This document shows positions 25,089 through 33,381 of a stretch of DNA of 64,000 nucleotides, in pieces. The number at the start of each line of letters is the position of its first letter. Within the stretch, counting starts at the first letter, position 1. A program made the translations under genes and the position numbers. The DNA lies in NCBI RefSeq assembly GCF_000224085.1, contig NC_015945.1:434001-498000 (forward strand), written 5' to 3'. The notes beneath the pieces were generated by a model. The model saw nothing but the letters and a program-made list of their open reading frames with translations. It ran no database searches and was not told where the DNA came from. The stretch comes from Allomuricauda ruestringensis DSM 13258. GTDB taxonomy: Bacteria > Bacteroidota > Bacteroidia > Flavobacteriales > Flavobacteriaceae.

Positions 25089-25762
25089 GGTTTCTGGATT
25101 TGTTCACTAATATTGGAGATTTGAAAATCATTGTCGCCGGTCTTTACCAGTATCAAATCGGACGAAATGAAGGATGCCGTCAAATTTGGTGTCTGGTACC
25201 TCCTTTTAGTCATGGAGATATTTTCTCTTTTACTGATGGGCCAAATAATTTCACCTTGGGTATTCAGAACGACTTCGGTAAAGGCATATTCATAAATATT
25301 CAGCTGAAAGTTATTTTTCCCCCTGAAAGTTCTTCTACAATAAATTCCTATGGCCCTGTCATCTTTGAAACCTGTAACATTCAGATACTCCGGTTCGATC
25401 ACAATATTTCCTTGGGTATCCATAAACCCATAATACGGGATTCCTTCATCCTTTATTTCCTGTATGGCACATAGACCATTCTTGAATTCCGGATACTTGA
25501 TGCCCTTGACATCACTACGGGATTCATCCGCATTTTGATCCCACACCAAATCCTCTCTAAAATCTATGGCCAGATTACCCTCCTTATCGATAAAACCCCA
25601 TTTACCGTCTTTTCGGACGGCTGCCAAACCTTCACTGAAAGGCCCCACTTCAGTCAGCTCTTTTATTTTAATTGTAGGATCATTGATGGTTTCAAGGGTT
25701 TGTGCTCCCATTAAAAATGGGATGGCCATAAAAGTCAAACCTACCAAATATTTCAGTCTCAT
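25085..25762 (-). CDS. Exported WG-repeat protein
   Basis: A 225-residue protein with a signal peptide (cleaved near MGAQ, about residue 20). The mature part holds repeats of the WG type: LAAVRKDGKWGFIDKEGNL at about 48-66, CAIQEIKDEG with YYGFMDTQGNIVIEPEY, and a weaker third unit. WG repeats form beta structures of unknown partner. It is first gene of a pair with the SDR; a four-base overlap joins them. Confidence 0.82.
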   Translation of the reverse strand: MRLKYLVGLTFMAIPFLMGAQTLETINDPTIKIKELTEVGPFSEGLAAVRKDGKWGFIDKEGNLAIDFREDLVWDQNADESRSDVKGIKYPEFKNGLCAIQEIKDEGIPYYGFMDTQGNIVIEPEYLNVTGFKDDRAIGIYCRRTFRGKNNFQLNIYEYAFTEVVLNTQGEIIWPISKRENISMTKRRYQTPNLTASFISSDLILVKTGDNDFQISNISEQIQKP

Positions 25763-25783
25763 AATTCATGTTTTTAGATTATA

Positions 25784-25826
25784 TGAAGGTAAGTCACAAG
25801 CTGGTTTACAACAATGATCCAAATCA
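25784..25826 (-). promoter_or_regulatory. CRP-type site and weak promoter for the WG-SDR operon
   Basis: The palindrome TGATCCAAATCA (25815-25826) is exact. The -7 candidate at the standard 33-bp spacing, TACCTTCA (25791 to 25784), matches only 4 of 6 bases. It suggests strong dependence on the activator, or a different start. Confidence 0.5.
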
Positions 25827-25872
25827 GTGAAGACCGCAGTTTGTATAGGATGCCATTGCTTTTCCACCAGTT

Positions 25873-26325
25873 TTAAAACATCAAATTGGAATAGATCAAA
25901 CTTTTGAGGTCCTTTGGAAGTTCGTTCCGGATGTCCTCCATTTCTCCCAAAGACACATATCTCCGTAGAAATAAAAATGTGACATCGATATAGGTCTCGG
26001 CAAGATCGTTCTCTTCTCCATAGTCGTGGATGGCAGAAGGTCCATCAAATTGCTTTACCAACTCAATAAATTCATCCACGTGTTTGATGCCCGGTTTTCT
26101 TTTTTTAGGATTCCATCCATTCACGTAGGCCCCTTTGAGAAACATGGGCAATTGTGCAATAAATTGCAGCGATTCTTCCACAGATATGATTTCCCGCAGG
26201 GCATGCATAATCGAAACAAATATCCTGCCCGCTTTTTCAGTATCTTTTCCTACGCCCAATTGTTTGGTATACTCATTCAAGAAGGCATTGCCTTCCTGTG
26301 CATATTGATTGAAATTCAGTGCCAT
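25873..26325 (-). CDS. DUF2267 domain protein
   Basis: A 150-residue soluble helical protein spanning one DUF2267 domain: LNFNQYAQEGNAFLNEYTKQ, AGRIFVSIMHALREIISVEES, the QLPMFLKGAYVNGW block and the C-terminal EMEDIRNELPKDLKSLIY. It is a close paralogue of the protein at 27273-27728; the two flank the flavodoxin gene. The domain's function is unknown, but it is frequent near stress and low-oxygen genes. A CRP-type palindrome lies at 26383-26394. Confidence 0.88.
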   Translation of the reverse strand: MALNFNQYAQEGNAFLNEYTKQLGVGKDTEKAGRIFVSIMHALREIISVEESLQFIAQLPMFLKGAYVNGWNPKKRKPGIKHVDEFIELVKQFDGPSAIHDYGEENDLAETYIDVTFLFLRRYVSLGEMEDIRNELPKDLKSLIYSNLMF

Positions 26326-26351
26326 GGCCTTTTGTTTTAAAAAATTACACT

Positions 26352-26394
26352 TAAAAATGGTGTTTTCTTCGGTTCCTTGAAATGACCTCCGTCA
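26352..26394 (-). promoter_or_regulatory. CRP-type site with weak -7 element before DUF2267
   Basis: The palindrome TGACCTCCGTCA (26383-26394) is exact. At 33 bp the candidate -7 element CATTTTTA (26359 to 26352) matches only 4 of 6 bases. Expected transcription is toward the DUF2267 gene starting at 26325. Confidence 0.45.
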
Positions 26395-26467
26395 ATGTCA
26401 CTCATAAACCCCGATAGCCTAAAAAAGACACCTTTTCCAGTATTAGGTCCATCGAAGAGCAACCCAA

Positions 26468-26510
26468 TGATTCAAATCATTGTGCCATGCAAGGCAAGGG
26501 GGTAAGTTTA
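26468..26510 (+). promoter_or_regulatory. CRP-type site and promoter for the flavodoxin-DUF2267 operon
   Basis: The palindrome TGATTCAAATCA (26468-26479, flanked to ATGAT/ATCAT) is followed by TAAGTTTA (26503-26510), 5 of 6 -7 bases, with centres 33 bp apart. A leader of about 155 nt would precede the ATG at 26675. Together with the minus-strand site at 26383 it explains most of the 349-bp gap. Confidence 0.6.
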
Positions 26511-26674
26511 CATTTAAAATAAGATCAATACCTATTTGAAATTTTGAAATGTCTTGCAAAAATTATGTGGGGAGGCGACGAGTTTAAGGGCATCTACCTT
26601 ACTCAAAATAATAGGGAAGGAAATCACAAAGTAATTATCGTTACCCAAATATAAATAACTAAAAATTCGATAAA

Positions 26675-27217
26675 ATGAAAATCCTTATTGTATATGGCAC
26701 AAGTGAGGGCCAGACCCGAAAAATTGCCAGATTTATGGAAGAAGTGCTTCAAGGAGGAGACCACAAGGTGGTTATTGCAGATGCCACAGAAGAGCCCCCT
26801 TCCCCATCCCATTTTGAGGTTGTACTTATAGGTGCCTCTGTTCACATGCAAAAATATCAAAGTGCCGTGACCAATTATGTGATGCGTCATTTGGACATTC
26901 TTAATAAAAAGCATTCCGCATTCTTCTCGGTTTCCATGGCCATTGCTTCCAACATAGAAGAAGAGCATGAGGAAATCAAAAAAATTGCTTTGGATTTCTT
27001 CGCAAGAACAGGATGGAAGCCCAATGAAGTGCGCCATTTTGCAGGAGCATTAAAATATACCCAATACGACTATTTTAAAAAGCTCATCATGCGAATGATT
27101 GCAAAAAAAGAGGGGGGCAGCACAGATACTTCCCGTGATCATGAATATACGGATTGGGACAACGTAAAGTCGTTTGTCCTCAACTTTTGCGCAGAAAATG
27201 TACAATCAACTGTGTAA
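26675..27217 (+). CDS. Flavodoxin-domain protein, HemG-like
   Basis: A 180-residue flavodoxin fold. The FMN phosphate loop is VYGTSEGQTRKIA (6-18), and the VVLIGASVHMQKYQSAVTNY segment is typical of HemG, the menaquinone-dependent protoporphyrinogen oxidase. The FSVSMAIAS and AGALKYTQYDYFKKLIMRMI pieces also follow that family. It may oxidise protoporphyrinogen without oxygen, or be a related quinone-linked flavodoxin. That would suit low-oxygen growth. Followed after 55 bp by a DUF2267 gene with no own promoter visible. Confidence 0.88.
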   Translation: MKILIVYGTSEGQTRKIARFMEEVLQGGDHKVVIADATEEPPSPSHFEVVLIGASVHMQKYQSAVTNYVMRHLDILNKKHSAFFSVSMAIASNIEEEHEEIKKIALDFFARTGWKPNEVRHFAGALKYTQYDYFKKLIMRMIAKKEGGSTDTSRDHEYTDWDNVKSFVLNFCAENVQSTV

Positions 27218-27272
27218 AGACAGGTGGGCTTGAATCACCGTAAATCATATTTATAACACTAATACTATAACC

Positions 27273-27728
27273 ATGGGGTTCAATTTTGATCAATACACCG
27301 CAGAAGGAAATACTTTTTTAAATGACTACGCCAAACAGATGTCCATGGAGAACGACAAGGACAGAGCCGGCAGAATCTTAACCTCCATATTGTATGCTTT
27401 AAGGGACATTATCTCACCAACAGAGTCCCTACAACTTATTGCACAACTGCCCATGTTCATAAAGGCACTATATGTTAATGGATGGGCCATTGGCAAAAAA
27501 AAGGACAGGGTCAAGAATTTGACGGATTTTATCGATCTTGTGAAAAAGCAAGATGGCTCTGCTGCTATCAACGACTTTGGCTATAATAATGATGCCGCAG
27601 AGGACTATATCCAAACAACTTTTCTGTTTTTAAAAAGGTATGTTTCCCAAGGCGAACTGGACGATATCAGGGATGTATTGCCGAAAGGCCTAAAAAATAT
27701 TATTCCATCGCACATAATAAATGAATGA
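27273..27728 (+). CDS. DUF2267 domain protein (second copy)
   Basis: A 151-residue paralogue of the 25873-26325 protein, alignable over the whole length: FNFDQYTAEGNTFLNDYAKQ, AGRILTSILYALRDIISPTES, QLPMFIKALYVNGW, and ELDDIRDVLPKGLKNIIPSH. It is soluble and helical, with no signal. Probably co-transcribed with the upstream flavodoxin gene. It marks the right edge of the CRP-regulated island; no TGAY-N4-RTCA site was seen in the intergenic stretches I checked to its right. Confidence 0.88.
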   Translation: MGFNFDQYTAEGNTFLNDYAKQMSMENDKDRAGRILTSILYALRDIISPTESLQLIAQLPMFIKALYVNGWAIGKKKDRVKNLTDFIDLVKKQDGSAAINDFGYNNDAAEDYIQTTFLFLKRYVSQGELDDIRDVLPKGLKNIIPSHIINE

Positions 27729-27916
27729 TATTATTTCATTTACATACTATCCAACTAAATGGGCAAATGGATGAATCTTTGCTGATTCAATCAATAACAC
27801 CCCTACTTTACTTTAACCCAAAAGTAAATCTTCTTTCGTTTTTTATGTAACTTCCTGTCTAAACAGAACAAAAAACCGAGCTTAATCGAGTGAGCACTAC
27901 TTTGGGCGGCTTAAAA

Positions 27917-28720
27917 ATGAATATAGACACCCTTAAAATATCACGCATTCTACACAAAACAACATCCAATCAAAACAGTGGTTGCTATGCTGTTTGTTGG
28001 GTTCAAAATGGTGCTGAGGCAATTGAAATAAACAAGACCTTATACAACAATGTATCGAACGCTGTTTTTTTCTTAAGCCCAGATCATGACTGGAAAATTT
28101 TAAAGAAGGGTACTACAACTTCATCGGGGTACGTGCTTTATATTCCCAAGGATGTTTTGAACCACCCCACTTTCAAAAATCTCCACATTACTGAAGTCCG
28201 TCTTTTAAACAGCCATGAAATACCGAAAATCAACCTTTCTCCAGGTATAGAAACACGCATAAAAGCTATCCTTGAAATGATGGACGAGTTGCTCAGCACT
28301 AACTTAAAACATCGGGAAGAAGCTATACTTTCCCTCTTAAATACCTTTTTTGTTTATTGTGACGGTAAGTGCAACATCAAGTCGGTGATCACGGACAACA
28401 ATTCAAGGTCTGCATTGGTTTATAAGTTCAAAAAAAGTATTGACCAAAACATTACTGAACATCATGAAGTGCGCCACTACGCCAAAACGCTTAACATATC
28501 CGACAAACATTTAAATGAGTGCGTCAAGGAAGTTTTGGGCGTCAATGCCAAGCATCTTATAGATGAACAATTGGTCATGCGCGCCAGGCACAACCTGAAA
28601 TTCTCGGATAAGACCATTAAAGAGATTGGCTACGAACTGGGCTTTTCCTCTCCGGACTATTTCAGCTATTTTTTTAAGAAGCATACTGGAACCGCCCCAT
28701 CCCAGCTTCGAAAAAGCTGA
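27917..28720 (+). CDS. AraC-family transcriptional regulator
   Basis: A 267-residue regulator from the ATG at 27917; the frame opens at 27890. The N-terminal half is a cupin-like sensing domain of the AraC type (INKTLYNNVSNAVFFLSPDH). The C-terminal two-helix-turn-helix domain begins near residue 170 and carries LNISDKHLNECVKEVLG, then KTIKEIGYELGFSSPDYFS and YFFKKHTGTAPSQLRK. It is likely to control the exported cupin gene 90 bp downstream, on the same strand, or a distant target. No CRP-type site precedes it. Confidence 0.9.
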   Translation: MNIDTLKISRILHKTTSNQNSGCYAVCWVQNGAEAIEINKTLYNNVSNAVFFLSPDHDWKILKKGTTTSSGYVLYIPKDVLNHPTFKNLHITEVRLLNSHEIPKINLSPGIETRIKAILEMMDELLSTNLKHREEAILSLLNTFFVYCDGKCNIKSVITDNNSRSALVYKFKKSIDQNITEHHEVRHYAKTLNISDKHLNECVKEVLGVNAKHLIDEQLVMRARHNLKFSDKTIKEIGYELGFSSPDYFSYFFKKHTGTAPSQLRKS

Positions 28721-28810
28721 TATTCCGAAAATCAAAGGAATAGCCGTGTTTTTCACAATATTTCAATAGCTCCCTCCTTGTATTTTTATCAAAACAACAA
28801 ACAAAATGTC

Positions 28811-29356
28811 ATGGACAGAAAAAAATTCATTCAAACTTCTGGTTTGGGGCTTGGGCTTGCCTTAGTTCCTGGAATCGCCAACAGCAAACAACTATTCAAC
28901 AAAGTAGCACCACCCAACAACCCAAGCCCAAAAATCATAAAGGACAGCGAAGGCGATGTTTTGAATGTTATTGGGGATATCCAGACCCATAAACTAGTCG
29001 GGGGCGACACCAATGGTCAAATTGTGGAATGGGTCGACAATGTAGATCCCGGAGTTGGTATCCCGCCTCACATTCACACAAAGGAAGATGAGGTTTTCAG
29101 GGTAATCAAAGGGCAAGTTGAAATAATGGTGGATGGCAAAACCATAGTTCTGGAAGCTGGTGATACCGCCTTTGCTCCCAAAAATATTCCACATTCTTGG
29201 AAGGTTGTTGGAACTGAAAAGGCAAAAATGATCACAAGTGCCTTTCCCGCAGGAATTGAAATCATGTTCAGGGAATTGGCCGATTTACCCCCTGGTCCGC
29301 CCGATTTTGAAAAAGTTGCCACAATATGTGGAAACCACGGTATCTCTTTTCTCTGA
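28811..29356 (+). CDS. Exported cupin-domain protein
   Basis: A 181-residue product from the ATG at 28811 (the frame opens earlier at 28778). The N terminus DRKKFIQTSGLGLGLALVPG is signal-like with an R-K-x-F pattern, perhaps a lax Tat motif. The cupin barrel has metal ligands in PPHIHTKEDEVF and NIPHSW (H-x-H, E, H) and a G-V-x-I-M-V-D-G-K turn. It could be a dioxygenase, isomerase or sensor; similar single-domain cupins next to AraC regulators are common in flavobacteria. Substrate unknown. Confidence 0.85.
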   Translation: MDRKKFIQTSGLGLGLALVPGIANSKQLFNKVAPPNNPSPKIIKDSEGDVLNVIGDIQTHKLVGGDTNGQIVEWVDNVDPGVGIPPHIHTKEDEVFRVIKGQVEIMVDGKTIVLEAGDTAFAPKNIPHSWKVVGTEKAKMITSAFPAGIEIMFRELADLPPGPPDFEKVATICGNHGISFL

Positions 29357-29794
29357 AAATTGTTTCCAATCGCAGGTTTGCTTGTTGGTAGCCCAAAAAC
29401 CATATTTTAGGTAATCTCTTGGTTTTTGAATTTGTATAGAAGCAGAACAAGCTACGGATGTTGCCCAACACCAATGTGTTCCCTGCAATCTGGTTTGTAG
29501 TTAAAATATTTTTTGATAATGAAAGGAAATATGCCTTGCATTAAAATTATTAACTGGTCACTAAAGTAATTTAATAACCTGAGTTCGATTATTCGAAAGT
29601 TGTGATTCAAAATCGTCAGTTTGAGTGATTTTCGGTGGTTGAGCCCTTCGTCTATGCTCAGGATAAACTAAAGTCGAAACCAGAGAAAATTATATCGAAA
29701 ACAACGATTTTGAACCCAAAAATGCCACTTCTCGATACGCTTCGCACTCGAAGTGACGGCATTTTCAACGTCAAAAATAATAATCAAACTCAGG
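29357..29794. other. 438-bp intergenic stretch, half of it a repeat element
   Basis: The left part (29357-29572) shows no gene, promoter or hairpin I can support. The right part is the inverted-repeat element at 29573-29799. Confidence 0.5.
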
Positions 29795-29799
29795 TTAAT
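29573..29799. repeat. MITE-like element with terminal inverted repeats
   Basis: The left end AATAACCTGAGTTCGATTATT (29573-29593) and the right end AATAATCAAACTCAGGTTAAT (29779-29799) are 21-bp inverted repeats with two mismatches. Weaker complementarity continues inward for about 25 more bases. The inside has no gene and includes the TCAGTTTGAGTGATTTTCGG and CTTCTCGATACGCTTCGCAC pieces often seen in dispersed intergenic repeats of flavobacteria. The right end overlaps the stop codon of the DsrE gene. Confidence 0.62.
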
Positions 29800-30238
29800 A
29801 CGTTAATGTGTTATATCTCTTGGCCTGAAGTTGAAGTATTCGTACAGACCACGTTGGCACCGGCACCAATCCGTCAATAAGTTGATCCGCCGATACATTT
29901 AATTTTTCCATGGCTACACTGCATATACTTACGCGTACCTTAAGTTTGTATTTCTGAAAAAAGGTTTCCAGTTCGGACCCCTTTACCAACTCGGCAACTA
30001 CCTTGCCTTTAACAACGACTTCGTAATCGTTTATCTCTACCCCGCTTTCCACCAAAAAATCATACATGTTCAATGCTCCTTTAAAATGGCGTTCATCACT
30101 GACCCCTATAGCAAATTGCTTGGTGTTTTTTAAATCGTTGACCGTTTCGGTATCCAACCGAACTTGCGCAGTAGCATCAATACTTCCAAAAGTAATTAGG
30201 GTGATAAATATAATCAATGTGTGGAATGCTCTTTTCAT
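29795..30238 (-). CDS. Exported DsrE-family protein
   Basis: A 147-residue protein with an N-terminal signal peptide (cleaved near ATAQ, about residue 25). The mature part is a DsrE-like fold: QFAIGVSDERHFKGALNMYDF, INDYEVVVKGKVV, VSICSVAMEKLNVSADQLI and DGLVPVPTWSVRILQLQ. The cysteine in SICSV sits at the usual active-site region. Periplasmic DsrE-like proteins have sulfur-transfer-like folds but no defined role. The last codon and stop come from the edge of the repeat element at 29573-29799. Confidence 0.85.
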   Translation of the reverse strand: MKRAFHTLIIFITLITFGSIDATAQVRLDTETVNDLKNTKQFAIGVSDERHFKGALNMYDFLVESGVEINDYEVVVKGKVVAELVKGSELETFFQKYKLKVRVSICSVAMEKLNVSADQLIDGLVPVPTWSVRILQLQAKRYNTLTY

Positions 30239-30277
30239 GGTTCGTATGGTTTTAAAATCAACACTTTAAAGATACGA

Positions 30278-32053
30278 CTATTGACTCGCTTCTTTTACAA
30301 CAATGGTTTTATAGACGGTTATTGGTTTGCCATAAGTAGTAAATCCGTCCAAAACCACTTCAAACTCCCCTGTAAGGTCAGAGGTATAGAACTCAAACTG
30401 TAAATCGGACTCTCCTACCTCAACATGGGGCTCCCACAACAACACTCTTCTGTAATCGGGGATTTTCTCATTGCCCATTTCCTCCGTAGCGTAACGCTGC
30501 TTATAATAATTCTTTTTGAGTGCAGGTTTTTCAATAGGAACATTAATACCATGGACTGGAGTATAGTTTTCAAAAAAATCACCGTCTATGGTTTTTACCA
30601 CCATCATGCCTTGGTAATCCCTGCCTGCCATTCTAAACTGATCTCGAACCAAACTAATGGATTGTATTTGTCCAGCATCAAAGTCCTTAACTTTTTCATG
30701 GTCTGGTACGTACACTCCATCAAACAGCACAATGGCAGGGAAATCGTTGGCCTTTTCGTTATAGGTTTCAAAGTCTTGGGCTATGCGAATGTAATCGCTT
30801 CCATCGGGGCTGTTTCTGTACCCAGCATAGTTGAGCACCTCCACCAGCGTCTCCTGAAAGGTGCGAAAGCGTGTAAACTCGTCTAATTTTATGGTCTCGG
30901 GCATACCGCCATCAAAAGGATCTATGGGGGTTCCCAGAAGAATGGAATCCGGTTTTACGGAGTAAAATTGATTCTCCAATTGATTGTGTATGCTACGTTG
31001 TTCGATAGCTTCGGAATATTTGGGTTTTATATGGAATTGATTAAATGTCAGTTGGGAAGCATCAAGGTTAGGAACCGTACCAAGAGAGACCTCAACATCT
31101 TCTTGAGCGTTTTCTGCAACTTGCACAATGGCCCTGCCCAGTTTGTAATTTTTTCTCAAATAGGTATAAAAGTTGCCGTGGCTATCCGTTATGGCAAATT
31201 TTAGCAGAAACTCCTCTCCGGGAACGGACACCACCATTTTGGCATCGGAAACTGGGCTTCCCTGTCCATCGGTCACTTTTCCATACAATAGCTCTCCCCG
31301 CTGTTCCGGCAGAAAAAGACTGTCGCCCACCGTTTTGTCCAATTCTCCATTTACATTAAAATATTTGTTGGCGTAGGAAATGGCATTTATAGAGGGAAAC
31401 ACCAACATTTCAGTTTTCTTTTGAACCTTTAGGGTGTAATTTCCGTGACCTAGCTGGGCCTTGTAGTTTTTAAGATTTACAACAACCTTTTCCCGAGTTC
31501 CGTAAATTTCTCGTTCCAATTTTATTTGCACCACTGATGAGTCCATAGGTTGACTCATTTTTTTGTCAATTATTGCCTTCTCTTCTGAATCATCAGACAA
31601 TAATTGTGATTGATCTATTTGATAAGGGTTAATAATGACCAAATCATCCTTAAAAACTTGCTCCATACCGTTGTTTTTCATCCATTGGGTATAGCCGAGC
31701 AATTTGTAATTTCCTGAAGGCACATGGGTATTGACAAAGAAATCGCCTTGTGACTTACCTTTTTGAAGTCTAACCTTTTGTTCCAGCACATATTCCCCTT
31801 GTGGGTTCACCAAGGCAACGTAACCCACAAAACTTATATTGCTGGCGCGATTGTTCTGCGCATTGAAGCAATAAAAGGCATAGTGTAGGTACTCTCCCGT
31901 GAACACGATGGGACCGGTATGGTGCAAATACACCTTTTCTTGCGGTAGGCTTTTTAGGTTTTCCAATTCCTCTTCACTACTTATTACGTATTGAGCTTGA
32001 ACGGGCAAGGACAACGTTGCGAGAACCATAAGTATTACCCATTGTTTTTTCAT
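30278..32053 (-). CDS. Exported protein of a TonB-receptor locus, with carboxypeptidase-like domain
   Basis: A 591-residue periplasmic or outer-membrane protein with a clear signal peptide ending VQAQ (residue about 21). It begins with an MG2/macroglobulin-like beta region (LPQEKVYLHHTGPIVFTGEY) and has a carboxypeptidase-regulatory-like beta domain near 255-310 (GKVTDGQGSPVSDAKMVVSV). Such proteins accompany TonB-dependent receptors and DUF4249 lipoproteins in flavobacteria and may scaffold surface complexes. It follows the second DUF4249 gene by 11 bp, so it is the last gene of a four-gene operon. Confidence 0.78.
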   Translation of the reverse strand: MKKQWVILMVLATLSLPVQAQYVISSEEELENLKSLPQEKVYLHHTGPIVFTGEYLHYAFYCFNAQNNRASNISFVGYVALVNPQGEYVLEQKVRLQKGKSQGDFFVNTHVPSGNYKLLGYTQWMKNNGMEQVFKDDLVIINPYQIDQSQLLSDDSEEKAIIDKKMSQPMDSSVVQIKLEREIYGTREKVVVNLKNYKAQLGHGNYTLKVQKKTEMLVFPSINAISYANKYFNVNGELDKTVGDSLFLPEQRGELLYGKVTDGQGSPVSDAKMVVSVPGEEFLLKFAITDSHGNFYTYLRKNYKLGRAIVQVAENAQEDVEVSLGTVPNLDASQLTFNQFHIKPKYSEAIEQRSIHNQLENQFYSVKPDSILLGTPIDPFDGGMPETIKLDEFTRFRTFQETLVEVLNYAGYRNSPDGSDYIRIAQDFETYNEKANDFPAIVLFDGVYVPDHEKVKDFDAGQIQSISLVRDQFRMAGRDYQGMMVVKTIDGDFFENYTPVHGINVPIEKPALKKNYYKQRYATEEMGNEKIPDYRRVLLWEPHVEVGESDLQFEFYTSDLTGEFEVVLDGFTTYGKPITVYKTIVVKEASQ

Positions 32054-32064
32054 AAGCTAAGTTT

Positions 32065-33381
32065 TTAATCTATCCAAAAATCTGGTTTTACATTACTTCC
32101 CAAAAGAGTACAGTCTCCACAAATTCTTTGAACAAAAATGTAAGGCCCAGGACAAGATGCATAGGGTACCAAATTCTCATCGTAGCCCGAAAAATAACTA
32201 ATGGTCCCTATGTTTACTCTTTCTATTATGGATTGTGGACAGGGATTGGAAACGGGTTCTTGAATACAATATGACGGATGGGATTCAGGAACGGATTGCA
32301 AGAAACAATCAAAAGGAAAGGCAGGTAGTTCTTCGTCGGGGAAAAAATCCTCAAAATTAAAGAACAGTCGCCTGTCCGACACCCCCACGGCCTCCACATA
32401 CCCCAAAACATTTTCACTTGTTCCATCCTTTCTATGCACGTTTGCATAAAGCGCTCCAGGCTGTATCTGGGAAAATATATTATCCGATTGCGAAAAGCTT
32501 TTCAAAGTCTCAAAAAAAGAATACGCATCGGCAGATTGTACTTGTTGTTGCACCAGAATACTGTATCGTTCCGAAATAATAAAATTGTCCTTACCAATAA
32601 AACGTACCATGTGCTTGGAAACTTTGCTTTCGGGATTTCCCGCAGTACTCAATTGTTCAATAATAGTGGAAGAAACAGTATTATAACATACCCTATTCTC
32701 CACTTCTTTGGGTACAACCTCTAAATTGTATGTAGGTACAGGCAAAGCACAGGGGTCATAATCTGTTAACACAAAATCACTGCCCGCCCAAAAAGGAGAG
32801 ACTATTTTATAAGTTTCTTCAAAAGTATATTTATAAAATTCCGTGTTTCCTTGCTGAGGGTCACTATCTACATAAATGGCCATTCCTTCCGCTCCGCTGT
32901 CGCTTATAGCTCTTTCAGCATACACATTGGTCAATTGCGAGGTTCCCTCTACAGTTAAAGGGTCAGAGGTATATCCCGTGCCATCACTGGTTGTAATATC
33001 CAAGGTATAACCAACGCCCATTTCCAACGCAAATTGTTGATTGGAGAGGTAGATACCATCATCACCTTCGGTAAAACCGTATTCGGTACCATTGTTGCCC
33101 AATACACGGACCGTGGCCCCGCCTTCCATATCCACCGAATCAATGGGGCGACTGCCCAAGGGAATGTAGGGATTGTAAACGGTATCGGTCTCGAGGTCCA
33201 AACGTAGGCTACTTCGGCTCAGATACACCTTTTGGATGATCATTTCATTTGTTAGGACAGCCTCTACCACTAAAGCAGCGGTTTGTTCCTCCTCGCCAAG
33301 CGTATCAAGTTCGAGTTCGTCCAAGCATGCGCCAAGACAGAACAATAACAATACTGGCCATATGTGTCTTGACAGTTTCAT
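32065..33381 (-). CDS. DUF4249 lipoprotein
   Basis: A 438-residue protein from the ATG at 33381; the frame extends three codons further to 33390. The lipoprotein signal ends at the cysteine of LFCLGACLDEL. The DUF4249 pattern is clear (LVVEAVLTNEMIIQKVYLSR; SVDMEGGATVRVLG; DDGIYLSN; GVGYTLDITT). The start overlaps the preceding paralogue's stop by 4 bp. DUF4249 proteins are surface-exposed partners of TonB receptors of unknown ligand. Six cysteines cluster near the C terminus (CFLQ, YCIQ, NPCPQ, CPG, ICGDC). Confidence 0.87.
   Translation of the reverse strand: MKLSRHIWPVLLLFCLGACLDELELDTLGEEEQTAALVVEAVLTNEMIIQKVYLSRSSLRLDLETDTVYNPYIPLGSRPIDSVDMEGGATVRVLGNNGTEYGFTEGDDGIYLSNQQFALEMGVGYTLDITTSDGTGYTSDPLTVEGTSQLTNVYAERAISDSGAEGMAIYVDSDPQQGNTEFYKYTFEETYKIVSPFWAGSDFVLTDYDPCALPVPTYNLEVVPKEVENRVCYNTVSSTIIEQLSTAGNPESKVSKHMVRFIGKDNFIISERYSILVQQQVQSADAYSFFETLKSFSQSDNIFSQIQPGALYANVHRKDGTSENVLGYVEAVGVSDRRLFFNFEDFFPDEELPAFPFDCFLQSVPESHPSYCIQEPVSNPCPQSIIERVNIGTISYFSGYDENLVPYASCPGPYIFVQRICGDCTLLGSNVKPDFWID

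Noticed and set aside
27791..27801. TGATTCAATCA before the AraC-type gene as a palindromic site
   Set aside because: The spacing between half-sites is one base short (11-mer) and no -7 element lies at the required distance.
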